From Pseudorasbora parva (taxonomy: Eukaryota; Chordata; Actinopteri; Cypriniformes; Gobionidae), in the NCBI RefSeq assembly GCF_024679245.1, contig NC_090173.1, forward strand, positions 14,201,501 to 14,265,500: DNA of 64,000 nt, given 5' to 3'. Positions 10,601 through 22,679 of the stretch are shown here, in pieces; positions within the stretch are counted from its first letter, which is position 1, and each line of letters opens with the position of its first letter. The notes beneath the pieces are model-generated. The model saw nothing but the letters and a program-made list of their open reading frames with translations. It had not been told where the DNA came from and ran no database searches. A program made the translations under genes and the position numbers.

Positions 10601-11842
10601 ACCAATAAAACAATTGATTTTCTTCCAACACAATATGATGAATGTCCAAAAGATGGCATTGACAACATTGTACATTAAATGGGGTTGGATACATTTTATT
10701 GATATAGATCTCATGTTTAATTTGTGCATCTAAACACAATATAGTAGTACGCAGATTTGTCACGTGAATAAATAGAGTCGCAAACTTTGCTTATCCTAAT
10801 GGTCTTTTGTTAAGCTTGTCAGAAGTTCTCGTTTCTAATCTGCCCTCGTTTTTTTTCTCATAAAAAATATCATCACGTTGTACATCGAGCAGGGACAATT
10901 TTTGTGAATTATGTTTCCTGATTCCACCAGAACAAATAGAAAATCTACGCAATGGCGTTAAGCGATAGATTAAAGCGCTCGTCGGTGTGAAGACTGCAGT
11001 AACGATATCCACGAGAAATCCGCGTCACTGATAACCGCGGCAACGAGCGCCAGATCGCCTCTTATTTAACAAACGAATGAAATTATGCTATTCTAGTTAA
11101 CCAGAGATGTTTTGTTTGTATTAGTAGCTGCATTTTGTATGATTATATTACGTTTTTCTCTCTCATTTTTAATTATTTTCATGCCAGAACACTAGCCTGC
11201 TATGTCAGGCAATGTAAACTGGCCAAACATACCCATAATTCTTTACGTTCTGATGACGTTGCCGCCCAGTTGGTCACATGTCTTGGCAATCTCTATATCA
11301 AGTCACATATTGTAGGAAAGTTTAGCTCTGCAACTAGGAGTGTCACTGCAACTCAAACAGAGTTTGACCCAAGTATATTGTACAGTAATGATAGATTGCC
11401 TCCTTTAAGCTGAGACATTTAGAATCTGTTGACATGTTGATATGGCCATTTTATTTTAAACAGTACGATGATTACTTTGTGGTCCCTCTGACTAAATGCA
11501 ACTATATAAAGACGCAAATGTGTATGTCAAGAACTATGAACGGACACTTGCTTTGGTGTTGAGTCCTCATGCCACCCCATAAATAATTTTACTGAACCAC
11601 CTTTGTGTGTAATTGTTAAGCAATGTGTTCGCAAATTGCAACATAATAAAAATGACAGTACAGCTTTATTGTTTAATTAAGTGTTTTATTATATTATTTT
11701 ATTACATAAGATATAAAGTTGTTTTACGTGTGTCATAAGCATGAAATGAAGTGCTGATGATTAGGTGTGTCCTTTTATGATAAATAGATAGGCTAGTTTG
11801 GACCTGGATCATGACCTCTCAAATGGGAGAGGTTCTTTTGTT
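10601..11842. other. Intergenic stretch, possible THAP-element remainder
   Basis: An open frame at 11135-11413 follows a plausible acceptor ('ttttcatgccag' at about 11187) and contains RSVTATQTEF near its end, loosely like tails of THAP proteins. A polyadenylation-like 'aataaa' lies at about 11646. This is weak; nothing else is recognisable. Confidence 0.3.
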
Positions 11843-11956
11843 TTACCAGGGTAGTGTTTCTCCAGTGTAGTCCATGAATCCACCGTGCTGCTTCTCAGTA
11901 AGGTTGGCAATGACACGCAGCATCCCTTCCACGCTTTCTTTTGGTTCAAGTGGTGC
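11843..11956 (-). CDS. SDR gene A exon 6 (terminal)
   Basis: 114 nt ending in TAA. Encodes [20 protein letters not shown] and finishes [10 protein letters not shown]. The acceptor is 'ttttcaccag'. Confidence 0.88.
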   Translation of the reverse strand, partial: APLEPKESVEGMLRVIANLTEKQHGGFMDYTGETLPW

Positions 11957-14900
11957 CTGGTGAAAATGAAGACATAAATGTAGCTCACTAACTTGCAAAA
12001 TGAAAATAATATAGTGTACGTAGCAATTACAGATGGATTTGTGTGGTCAGAGCACTAAAAAACAAGTTCAATAGCTAGATTTAGATTTAGTAGATTTACT
12101 ATTATTTGCAGAAAATAAGTTCTTGTTTGGTATCTTAATTATTTTATCTTAATTTTTCTGGAGAAACACAACAATCCAATACAAATCAAGTCTTTTGTGA
12201 GACTTGAACTGAAGATGATCTGAGCCATATTTGGTAAAGATTGGAGAAACTTTACAAATTAAAAAAAAAAAAAAAGTGTTTTTTTCCCCCCAAAATGATC
12301 AGGCCCCTGGCAAACTTGTAATAAATGGTTAGTCATCAGGCTTGAGTTTAGATGTAAAAAAAAAACAAGATCAGATGTAAATATCAAAATTTGAAACATT
12401 CTGTCCAGGAGATGCTGTCATCCAACTGTCTCAAGCCTTATTTTCTGATACACACACCGATATGCACCTCCTAATATCAGGGTTGCCAACTTTTAAGTTT
12501 AGGTTGGAGTGAGATTTTTTGAGGGCTGGGGGGGGGGGGGGGGGGGGGTTAATGCTTTTGATCTTGATTCAGTATCAGTTTATATCTAGTATATATACTG
12601 TACATAATTATATGTTTGTTTTGGTACTAGTTTAAACATTTCTTGGGTCAAATTATATGTGCCATTCCTTAATATTCACTTGTGAGTGCTTATATAAGTA
12701 TCATTATTCATTAAAAAGATTAGGATGCAAGTTATTTAAGTTTTGAAATTTCACATTTAAAGAAATCTAGTGTTTGATCATCATATCTAAATATTTATTA
12801 GAATGCAAAGACTGCAATATATTTTTGAGCAACTAGATTAGATACATGTATATTTTTATTAAAGAGCCATAAGGCACCTAATGGCATTACAAATAAACAT
12901 TAATATTTTTTAGCCACAAAATGACTCTAATTTGCCTCTTTGAATTGGAATTCTCTTTTTTAATATTAATTACTACACTAATTGTAATATAAATTTTAGA
13001 AGAAATACAAATATTAGAAGAAAAATATTTTAAGTGGTCATTTATTGACAATAATTGTTGCACAAATAGTATTGAGTACCAAAAGATCTCCTCAAAATAT
13101 TCAATAAATATAATTTAATGAGTATGAGTGTGACCAATTAGTAAGGAATACCTGAGGGCTAAATACAAGAATAACATTAATGTTAACAATGTTGCATCTC
13201 TATCACTCTCCATAATAAAACGATCCTGTAAATATGGCTGACTTAATAATCAATAAACACTAACACTATGCTGTACTGTTTACCAAAACTTGCAGCAAAC
13301 ATCTATATGGTGAAACTGTTGTGTATCCTCTTAAGCCATTTAAATTCATTGGCACAGCGCTAGAAGTATTGAGCGCTCATGGGCCACGTGACCAGCGCGC
13401 GCCGCAGGGAGACGAGAGCATGCAACTCCGCTTTTCAACGCCTCTGGCTTTAACATTATGCCACATTAGCGCCAAAACGCTATTTATTGTTTGAATTTCA
13501 TTAAAACACATTAAAAAAAATTAAAGCTTATAGCTTTGTTTAATATCAAAAGCAGGTTTGGCAATTTGGCGTGAGATTGAGTTGGGCGGAGTGAGAGCGT
13601 GAGACAGAGCCTGAAAGCGTGAGAATCACGCCAGATGCGTGAGAGTTGGCAACCCTGTAATATGCTGTTGGTCCTTTGAGTGCTGTCAAAACAATGCCGA
13701 CCCACCGAGGCATGCACGCTATAAAACCCCTGAAGGTTTCCTGTGGTATCTAGCATCAAGATGTCAGCAGCAAATCCTTCAAGTCCTATAGGTTGCAAGG
13801 TGCAACCGTAGATCTGTGGATCCATCTTGTTGGTCCATCACATCCCACCAGTGCTCAATTGAATTAAGATCCAGGGAATTTGAAGGCCAGGGCAACACCA
13901 TGAACTCTTTATGTTCCTCAAACCATTCCTGAATAGAGTTGGGAATTGAAAATAGATTCGAATTCTGGAATTGGATATGTGTGATAAAATTAAAATGTAG
14001 AAATTTCACTTATTACTTCATGTGTTAATTTTGTGATACTGAATTGAGCTGTTGTGTCTACTTGTGCTTGAATGCCCAAATACACACAAAATGAATGAAA
14101 AATATTTCAAAATTAATTTTTAAAGCAAATCAGCAGCAAAAAAAAAAAAACGTTTTGACACTGAATAAATTTGATATAAGTGTTTTTTTTTTACCTTCCT
14201 GGAATTGTAACTGGGAATTGCTAAAAATTTAAACCAGCAATATTCGCTTCACCTGTGACTGATCATAATGATCATGATTTTCAAAACATGAAAATCATCT
14301 GGTTCAAAAGTTAATAGCTATATTGTATCATACATTAAAAAACAGAACTGTATGTAAATAGTTTCAGACTGGTATAACCCTAAATTAATTGGTGTACCAA
14401 GCAGATCTGAGGTCTGCCATACACTCTTCCAAAAAAGACTACATTTTTATGAATCGTATACAGTCAGGAAAATAAGTATTTGAACACCGTACTATTTTGC
14501 AAGTTCTCCCACTTGAAAATCATGGAGGGGCCTGAAATTTTCATCGTAGGTTAATGTCCAATGTTAGATACATAATCTTAAAAAATATATATTTATTATT
14601 TATTAAACTATTATAACTATTTATTTGTATGATACAGCTGTAAATAAGTATTTGAACACCTGTCTATCAGCTAGAATTCTGAACCTCAAATACCTGTTAG
14701 TCTGCCTTTAAAATGTGCACCTCCACTCCATTTATTATCCTAAATTAGATGCACATGTTTGATGTCGTTAACTGCATAAAGACACCTGTCCACCCCATAC
14801 AATCAGTAAGAATCCAACTACTAACATGGCCAAGACCAAAGAGCTGTCCAAAGACACTAGAGACAAAATTGTACACCTCCACAAGGCTGGAAAGGGCTAC

Positions 14901-17900
14901 GGGGAAATTGCCAAGTAGCTTGGTGAAAAAAGGTCCACTGCTGGAGCAATCATTAGAAAACGGAAGAAGCTAAACATGACTGTCAATCTCCCTCGGACTG
15001 GGGCTCCATGCAAGATTTCACCTCGTGGGGTCTCAATGATCCTAAAAAAGGTGAAAAATTAGCCCAGAACTACATGGGAGGAGCTGGTTAAGGACCTGAA
15101 AAGAACTGAAACCACCGTTTCCAAGGTTACTGTTGGTAATACACTAAGATGTCATGGTTTAAAATCATGCATGGCACGGAAGGTTTCCCAGCTTAAACCA
15201 GCACATGTCCAGGCCTGTCTTAAGTTTACCAGTGACCATTTGGATGATCCAGAGGAGTCATGAGAGAAAGTCATGTGGTCAGATAAGTAAAAAATATAAC
15301 TTTTTGGTCATTATTCCACTAAACATGTTTGGAAGAAGAAGAATGATGAGGACCATCCCAAGAACACATCCCTACTGTGAAGCATGGGGGTGGTAGCATC
15401 ATGCTTTGGGAGTTTTTTTCTGTACATGGGACAGGGCGACTGCACCGTATTAAGGAGAGGATGACCGGGGCCATGTATTGCGAGATTTTGGGGAACAACC
15501 TCCTTCCCTCAGTTAGAGCATTGAAGATGGGTTGAGGTTGGGTCTTCCAACATGACAATGACCCGAAGCACACAGCCAGGATAACCAAGGAGTAGCTCTG
15601 TAAGAAGCATATCAAGGTTCTGGCGTGGCCTAGCCAGTCTCCAGACCTAAACCCAATAGAGAATCTTTGGAGGGAGCTCAAACTCTGTGTTTCTCAGCGA
15701 CAGGCCAGAAACCTGACTGATCTAGAGAAGATCTGTGTGGAGGAGTGGGCCAAAATCCCTCCTGCAGTGTGTACAAACCTGGTGGAAAACTACAGAAAAA
15801 CGTTTGACCTCTGTAATTGCAAACAACGGCTACTGTACCAAATATTTACATTGATTTTGTCAGGTGTTCAAAAACTTATTTGCAGCTGTATAATACAAAT
15901 TAAAAAAAAAAATTGATTATCACTTGTCTCTCACAGTGGACATGTCATGTGCCTACGATGACAATTTCAGACCCCTCCACGATTTCTAAGTGGGAGAACT
16001 TGCAAAATATCAGGGTGTTCAAATACTTATTTTTCTCCCTGTATGTTAAAAAGGAGAAATGTTTTCTCAATTGCAATAGTTTCCTGTTTAACAGTTTATT
16101 TCTCTGTTTATGAGCTGCTTAATTTATAGAATTTAACATGAATTTAAAATGAATTAAAACTAAATAAAATTGTCCATGGTGGGAATCCCCAAAACAGAGG
16201 TCTTCAACCCTGCTCCTGGGGACCCACTGTCCTTTAGAGTTCTGCTCCAAACCTAATCAAAGACAGGTGAAGCTAATCAAGCTCTTCCGAATCGCTTGTT
16301 GAAAATACACAGGCAGGTGTGCTGAAACAGGTTGGAAATAAACTTTGCAGGATAGATGATCCCCAGAAGGGTTGAAGACATCTGCCCTAAAATGTTCAAT
16401 ATATGAATCACCTGACAGAACCCTTTAATCTATATAAAGCCCTTTCTTCTTCTAAGAGTGTGGAGTCCAGACATGTTCACGCTTAATTTCAAAAATCATT
16501 TTGACATGTTTCTGCAAATATAACAAAATTGACACTGTTGTTAATAAATCTACACTCACCTTTTCTCCACCCAGATCAGTTTTGACCCATCCTGGATGAA
16601 GGGCCATGCAGAGGATCTCATCCACCTTTAACTCCTCAGCAGCCAACACACTCAGCATGTTCAAACCTGCCTGAAAGGTAAGAGACATTTGAGTTATGCA
16701 TCAACTCACCCCATCAGTTCTTCACGGGAAATGAATGAAATCCAGTTTATATAGTGCCTAAGCAGGACTTCAGTGTACCTTGCTCACGCAATATGGCAAC
16801 ACTGGGAATTGGGAGTACATGGAAGGCATTTTGGTCATGGATCCTCCAAGAGTGGAGATGTTGATAACAGCAGCTTTATTACAGGACATGCCTGGTGTCC
16901 CACTGGCTTTGGCTGCTGTTTGTAGATGCGGTAGATACTCCTGCATAAAGGAAAGATAAATAATTACCTATCTCTGTATTAAAAATGTATTTGGGTTATA
17001 CAGTCCTCAATGCCAGGTCTATGGTGTGACCCATTACCCGACACACACCCTGGGCGACAAGTGTCGGACCAAATGACTAATCAGTGCAACAGAAACCAAA
17101 ATAACGAATTACGAGCAACAAAAAGTATTTTCTTACCAGGCTAAGAAACCAGTTAAGCTGGTTTAAGCTTTTATTTTGGTACAATGCTATAAGCCTGGCA
17201 AAAGCTGGCACATTCAGTAATCATAATCACTCATTTAAGTAGCCTGTTCCGGTGGCACGCCAGCCTAAAGGATTAGTCAGCAGGCATCTGCACCAACACA
17301 TCATTTTCAAACGACAAATTGTTGTTTCAGATCTCCTAATAATCTATACATTACCCTAATGATTAGTAAGGGTCCTATCACGTTGGTGTTGAAGGTGTTT
17401 TTCATGTCCTCAACACAGCTGGTCTGTACGGTGCCCTTTGCCACAATTGCAGCATTATTCACTAGCAGGTTCAAACCGATCTTTCCCACGAGAGAACCCA
17501 CTTTCTTGGCAGACTCTTTGATACTGCATGGATCATCAGCATCTAATAGTAACAGAATATTGCAGTGCTATTCAACCATAAAAATATGAATCTCAAAAAT
17601 CATTGACATTAGCATAATTTTACTGAAAATATCAAATACACCAAGAATGACACATGCATATTTACCAAGACGAATGATAGTGATCACACTTGGATGCTTT
17701 TTTGCCAGTTCTCTCAAAGCCTTAAGAAATATATAAAATTAAACAAGGCACATTCGGAATTCTCTTTCTGTTATCTGTTCTGCTGTTTAACTTACCTCAG
17801 ACTTTGGCCCATCCGGGTCACGGCAGGTAGCAAAAATATGACGGTTTTGACAAGAATCCTCAGAGAGTTGCTTAACCATTTCTAAGCCCAAGCCCCGGTT

Positions 17901-17942
17901 GGCTCCTGTGATCAGGATGTTGCATGCTTTCACTGCTGCCAT
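11843..17942 (-). CDS. SDR gene A: short-chain dehydrogenase/reductase, C-factor/sniffer-like (six exons)
   Basis: Predicted cytosolic NAD(P)H-dependent carbonyl reductase of the classical SDR family. Exons, 5' to 3': 17796-17942, 17666-17720, 17355-17542, 16779-16940, 16560-16670 and 11843-11956. They total 777 nt, giving 258 aa plus stop, with GT-AG borders and matching phases throughout. Domain order: cofactor motif TGANRGLG at residues 14-21; NNAAI near residue 103 (the usual SDR NNAG has Gly replaced by Ala); active-site Ser in [13 protein letters not shown] (Tyr-x-x-x-Lys catalytic pair) at the end of exon 4; then [11 protein letters not shown]. The start is the first ATG after an in-frame TGA just upstream. 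The last intron is 4.6 kb and holds transposons. Gene B at 28580-32067 has the same structure. In zebrafish, relatives carry only clone-style names. Substrate unknown. Confidence 0.9.
12478..13657. mobile_element. hAT-like non-autonomous element in SDR A intron 5
   Basis: Terminal repeats 'cagggttgccaact' (left) and 'agttggcaaccctg' (right). The bases 'taatat' occur just outside both ends. It contains a 21-base G run (12528-12548) and no coding sequence that I recognise. It interrupts an older Tc1-like relic that resumes at 13658. Confidence 0.65.
13658..13935 (-). pseudogene. Tc1-like transposase C-terminal relic
   Basis: The minus strand reads [20 protein letters not shown], the [15 protein letters not shown] block around the catalytic glutamate of Tc1-like transposases. 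Further degenerate sequence follows, with stops. The sequence just left of 12478 ('cacctcctaatat') joins this block if the hAT-like element is removed. Confidence 0.65.
14461..16041 (+). mobile_element. Tc1-like transposon with dead transposase, in SDR A intron 5
   Basis: The ends read 'cagtcaggaaaataagtatt' and its inverse 'aatacttatttttctccctg', each flanked by TA (14459-14460, 16042-16043). An inner copy of the terminal motif ('aataagtatttgaacacctg' at about 14644, and near 15862 on the right) gives an IR/DR arrangement. The transposase reading frame starts at ATG 14826 ([15 protein letters not shown]) and passes through several stops. It retains NDPKHTARI and [17 protein letters not shown] at about 15555-15670. 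Confidence 0.88.
14826..15835 (+). pseudogene. Tc1-like transposase pseudogene
   Basis: A homeodomain-like N-terminus, a central DDE core and the terminal PIENLW block are present in order. In-frame stops occur (for example after GEIAK at about 14915) along with frameshifts, so no product is expected. Part of the same family occurs inverted at 27477-27715. Confidence 0.85.
16196..16385. repeat. Short palindromic MITE
   Basis: The left edge 'gtcttcaaccctgctcctgg' is mirrored by 'ccagaagggttgaagac' at the right edge. The interior also folds back (caggtgaagctaatcaagc...). This is a common fish repeat type with no coding content. Confidence 0.65.
16560..16670 (-). CDS. SDR gene A exon 5
   Basis: 111 nt. 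Encodes [20 protein letters not shown] through [14 protein letters not shown], with donor 'aag|gtgagt'. Confidence 0.9.
16779..16940 (-). CDS. SDR gene A exon 4
   Basis: 162 nt, 54 codons, phase 0 at both ends. Contains the active-site Ser ([10 protein letters not shown]) and the Tyr-Lys pair (LPYCVSK). Confidence 0.9.
17355..17542 (-). CDS. SDR gene A exon 3
   Basis: 188 nt. Begins [20 protein letters not shown], carries LLVNNAAI, and ends in PLLIIR at a donor reading AGG|gtaatg. Confidence 0.9.
17666..17720 (-). CDS. SDR gene A exon 2
   Basis: Encodes [18 protein letters not shown] plus one base. The acceptor is 'ttaag' and the donor 'g|gtaaat'. 55 nt, the same as in gene B. Confidence 0.88.
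17796..17942 (-). CDS. SDR gene A exon 1
   Basis: Encodes [19 protein letters not shown] and onward, ending in GPKSE at a donor reading GAG|gtaag. Phase 0 at its 3' end; 49 codons. Confidence 0.9.
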
Positions 17943-19270
17943 GTTCAGCCAGTCTGCTTTCTGTCTGTCTGCCTTTAAAAAGTGTTTTAGCAGCCAAGAG
18001 AACTCAACACCCCTATAACATTATGTAATTGCTGAGTCAGTGCGATTGTGAGGGCAGAAAGATCGCCTCCCGCATATTTTAGAGCCACCCCGTCCCTTTA
18101 ATGACCGCCCTTCAGGGCAGGCTCCTTGAGAGAAAGAGGAGGGGCGCTGAAACTAATTCTGTCACCGATCCCAGAAGAGGAGATCCCAGTGAAAGATAAG
18201 TCGACAATGAGCTATTCAAATCTTATTTTTAGTTTGTGAAGGAAAGGATTCAGGTGAGCTAATCGATTCTGTCTGTGACGATGACAATAGAACGAACAAC
18301 TTGGACGAGAGGACCCTGTTGAGTTGTCCCTAAAAGTAGTTGTTTCTTATAGCTATTTTGTCTTTGGCTGCATTATTATTTCCTTATTAGGTATTTGTTC
18401 AAATTTTGGGATATTTGGCCTTTGAAAATATGACAAATTGTTGCAGTGTAGCCTTCACAAAAAGAGCCTTTTAAGTCAATATCAGTTATATTTTTGTAGA
18501 AATTATTTTGTAGGATAAACTCTATGAATGAATTTGAATTACATTTCCTTAAACTTATTTGTAAGGAGGCCGTGGTAAGGACCTTGAATCCTTCAAACAA
18601 TAGCAAAGTCCCTTCAATATTAAATAACTGATTCACTAATAACAACACGTTACTAAGCCAATTGTGGTAACACTATACTCTACCACCCACTTGCCCATCC
18701 CAAAGCCCTCTATCTTATATCTGGTATAGTAGGGCTGGGTATTGACACACATTTCACAATTTCATTTGATATCTATTCAATATAGATTATGTTGGATGTA
18801 TATCAGGTACAATACATGGCAGATGTTCTCAAGGAAAACAAATCTCTCTTGGGGAGTCAGTTGTAGCATACAATAATATTGAAGGTAAAAATGTACTGAT
18901 TTTTATACAAACACTTATATCACACTCAATTATGTTTTCTTTTATTAAAATTACGGTAATATTAAAAAAGTCTAAAAATATTTTTTTATAATTAATATAC
19001 TATAGTGTAGTATATTTTAAGTATACTTAGGAAGTATACTTATGTCAATGTACTATACTTATAATGTACTGTTTCAATACCACTTGGGATTTAATTAGCC
19101 CATTTTTTTGTCTATAAAAGTAAACTTGTGTAGTAGCACAAGTCTAAAAGTAGTACATTTTAAGTGCACAGTTAGATTACAGCTAAGTTTTTTGTTTGTC
19201 CTGCATCTATACTACAAGTGAACTTATAGGTAAACCAAGTCAATAGACTCTTTTCACATTTCTGGGTTTC
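17943..19270. other. Upstream flank of SDR gene A and AT-rich repeats
   Basis: The 5' flank of gene A has no clear TATA box. From about 18730 on, AT-rich repeats contain many 'aagtatactt'-like words. Similar words occur at 21690-21860, so both flanks of the Harbinger relic belong to one repeat family. No gene seen. Confidence 0.35.
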
Positions 19271-19618
19271 TTAAGGCCGGAACACACCAAGCCGACGATC
19301 GGCCGTCGGGCAGTTTTTGTGCGTCGGCCAACTAAGTTTCCTCGGTGTGTTCCACACAGTTCCACGCCGTCGGCTGGCGTTGGTCCTCGTCGGCTGTTTT
19401 TCAGCCGATTCGACATGTTAAATCGGCGTCGCCGCATGTCGGGCAGTCGGGACATATGATCGTTCTGATTGGCTGTTCAGCTAGCGAACCAGAGCACGAG
19501 AAAATAAAAACGGAAGTGACGAAGCAAGTAAACGACGGAGTCAAGAGGGAACACACAGAACGCCTGTCTCATTTGTTTATTTTCCTCATTCCAATACACG
19601 TGAATATTGTTAAAAGAT

Positions 19619-20354
19619 ATGGCTGTGTGGACCGAGGCAAGTGAGGATGAATTGATCAGCATGATCCAGGAAAGGCCGGCTTTGTATGACATTACAGAAA
19701 AATGTTAACGTTATGTCAACTGTGTGGCGAAAGCAGAACTGTGGCGTGAGATCGCAAATAAACTTGTCATGTCAGGTAAGATTTCCTTTTTTGCAATAGT
19801 TTTTTCTTCTTCAGTAGTCCATATTTAAAAAAAACTGCATGTTAGATTGTTGTGTGCAACTTTCATCTTTGCACAGCAGTTAATTTCACATTCAAAATGC
19901 ACTAAAGATATCAAAACACTTAATGCATGTCTTCATGTCCAAAAGCAATGATAAATCCACAGTTTAGCCCTCATATATTTCGGTTGTACTAACTGTGTGG
20001 AGAGTTTTGCAAAAGTGACCTAAATGTATTGAGAAATGTGTTCTAGCGACTGTAAAAAAAATGCTGTCATCCAGAATAGATCCAGTTAAAAGTAGAACAA
20101 AAATGAACATTACAATAGCCATGAAATTGACATAACTCAGCGTAATGTTTTTTTTGTTGTTGTTGTTGTCCCTCCTCAGAGAAAGAGCTCAAGAAGCGGT
20201 GGGATTCATTGCGAACCCAGTACATGTGTTACAAGAAACATGGACCCTCAGGAAGTTCTGGAGCTCAGAAGACCCACCTGCAGTTTCTAGAACCTCACAC
20301 AAAAAGGAAGGAGTGCACCTCAAATCTAACTATCAGGGTACACACACATACATG

Positions 20355-20391
<37 letters not shown>

Positions 20392-20860
20392 ATAATTATT
20401 TTATTTATTTTTTCTTTCCATTTGAACAAATGAACATTTTGCTTTTGGTAAAGTGGCCAATGAATGTTCAGATGGGTCTATTTACAAGTAATTCAACAAA
20501 TCAACTTCCACAATGTGCATCTGAATAGATCCATTTAGCCAATTTGCAGGGTATTGTTTTAGCTATGCCCTGTTATTGTTATGGGTTATTGGTGAACAAG
20601 TGTAAGAATCTATTGTATCACATTGTTCACATTTTGATTGTGTCTTTAAGGAACCTTTGTCTGAAAGTGAATCCTGTTTACCCTCAGATGGTACCAACAG
20701 TGACACCTGGATCGGCACCCGTGAGGAGCCCAGCTTCATTAAGGCTGAGCTACGGCCCAGTACACCCTTGGCTGAATCTACACATATAGCTACTTTTATA
20801 GCTATTCTCTATATAGCTGTTTGTGCCCATTGTACTGAACATTGGAAAATAAAAAACTTT
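19619..20860 (+). pseudogene. MADF-domain DNA-binding gene relic (Harbinger second ORF)
   Basis: Exon 1 (about 19619-19774) starts MAVWTEASEDELISMIQERP, has an in-frame stop after DITEKC, and resumes AELWREIANKLVMSG at a good donor (cag|gtaagat). Exon 2 (about 20180-20335, acceptor 'cctcctcag') encodes EKELKKRWDSLRTQYMCYKK. Exon 3 (from about 20650, acceptor 'tttaag') encodes EPLSESESCLPSDGTNSDTW. The W....L/DxxK...W spacing is that of MADF domains, which bind transposon ends together with the nuclease. The stop in exon 1 makes this copy inactive. Confidence 0.65.
20341..20392. repeat. CA/TA/TG microsatellite
   Basis: Alternating (ca)n, (ta)n and (tg)n runs within the intron following MADF exon 2. 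Confidence 0.95.
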
Positions 20861-20968
20861 GACTTTGGGTACTTGCATTCACAGTTCTTTATGTAAAAAA
20901 GGATCACAAAACACAAGATGATGCAGAATTCTAACCCTTATTTTGCTATTTGACATCTAACTAGCAGA

Positions 20969-21340
20969 GTTATAAAAAAATTCACCCCCTCACAGTTGTC
21001 ATGAAGGGCAAAATTAGTCATATAGGCCAAAACCACAATTTGTACCAGGCTGTAAACATGTTTTTTTCTGCTGTAAAGTTGGGCATTTTAACATGGGGCT
21101 CAATGAGATTCTGCTCCCTTCTGGAGCCTAGTGGTCAGTCGAGGAATTGCAGTTTAAGTCACTTACGTATTGGCATCAAGAGAAACTGCGGGAGGTTGCT
21201 GCTCGGCTAAAATGTGTCATCACAGTCTGTGAAAAGGGTCCACACGGAAGTGACTTAAACTGTAATGCATTGACTGGCCACCAGGGACAGGCTCCAGAAG
21301 GGAGCAGAATCTCATTGAGCCCCATGTTTTTTGGGGGGAT
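20969..21340. repeat. Palindromic dispersed repeat (hairpin-forming)
   Basis: The stretch at about 21090-21165 ('catggggctcaatgagattc' ... 'gtttaagtcactt') is repeated in inverse at about 21250-21335. A one-armed copy of the same repeat sits at 39905-40180. No coding content. Confidence 0.75.
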
Positions 21341-22169
21341 AACACAGGTGAAAAAGAAGCAGCTTATGCAAATAAACATCAAACATCGATGATCATTTGC
21401 ATAAGCTGTTTCATTTTCACCTGTGTTATCTGGAGATTTTGTGATAGAAGTTGCATAGTAGTGCCCCCTACTGTATAACAGTGACCTCATGGATAGCTGA
21501 AAAATTCAGTCAGTTGCAGTGAAAAAAATTAAATTCCTATGGACTAGCCTACACAAAAATACAGATACTCAGCATTAGCAAAATATTAGTTTTCTTTATA
21601 AATCAACATTTTCAAACAATGTAAGTTTATAAGACAGTGTGTAAAATTATGAGAATAATTTAATACTCAATCAAGAGTAAACAAGCCAAGTATACTTAGA
21701 AGACTTAATTATACTTTTAAGGATATATCAATAAAAAGATTGAGTACATATAGTCCAAATATACTTTCTGTCCAAATATACTTTTATTTTCTTATGTTTC
21801 TGTCAGTATAAGTCAAGTATGCTTAAGTGCACTTTTAATTATATTTCTGAGAAGTACAAAGTAGACTGAATTTTTTTTTCAGAGGACCCAGCTATTTCAT
21901 TGGGTAACATAGCTCAACAGTTGCAGAAGTAAAAAACAATTTTCCTTAATTTCATTAATAGAGAAATTAAGACATTTTGATGTGTTGTCAATAGTTGAGA
22001 ATAGTGAATAGTCACATTTTGGCTGTTTCCTTGTTCAGGTTAAATTTAGATTTTTAGTCACTTAACCCCTTATCTAAAAATGTCTAATTGTCGTGGACGT
22101 CATCCGTGTTTGTAGTTTTTTTTTAAACACTTTTTATTTGTGTTTGTAGTTCTGAACCGAATACTCCTC

Positions 22170-22570
22170 CAAAGTGCAATAGGTGTTAAAGGAATTTAGG
22201 ATTTTATTTCTCTTGAAATTAAAATTTCCTAATAATTTACTCAGTCCCATGTCACCGAAGATGTTCATGTCTTTCTTCAGTCGAAAATAAATTACGTTTT
22301 TTGAGGAAAACATTCCAGGATTTTTCTCCATATAATGGATTTCAATTGCAACCAACGCGTTGAAGGTCCAAATCAATGCAGTTTCAAAGGGCTATGAAAG
22401 CCTTCAGAGGGTCTGCAAGATCCCAGCTGAGGATCTTATATGATCGGTCCTTTTCAAGACAAAAAAAATTATATACTTTTTAACCACGAATGCTCGATTT
22501 CTTCGCAACACGACATCATCACACACGTAGGTGGAAGTACCACGCTTCGAAATTCTACCCGAAATATTTT
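22170..22570. repeat. Common fish DNA-transposon-derived repeat
   Basis: It begins with 'gtgttaaaggaatttagg', contains 'cattccaggatttttctcc', and ends near 'cacgtaggtggaagtacc'. I recognise this as a high-copy teleost repeat from general knowledge. It has no open frame. Confidence 0.5.
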
Positions 22571-22679
22571 TGGAATACTCTTTTCATTATACTATGCTTT
22601 GGGACACACTTATTCTAATCTCATATACTTCTTATGGATAGTATGGACACTGAGAAGGGTCTCCCATCTAACCAGCTCA

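Larger units (their letters stand above)
19275..20930 (+). mobile_element. PIF/Harbinger-like element relic carrying a MADF-domain gene
   Basis: The left edge contains 'ggccggaacacaccaagccg' and several internal inverted words ('cgatcggccgtcggg', 'ctcggtgtgttcc') typical of structured subterminal DNA. It encloses a three-exon MADF/Myb-like gene, the usual second gene of animal Harbingers. I cannot find the DDE nuclease gene or a clear right terminal repeat. A polyadenylation-like 'aaaataaaaaac' lies at about 20847. Confidence 0.55.
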
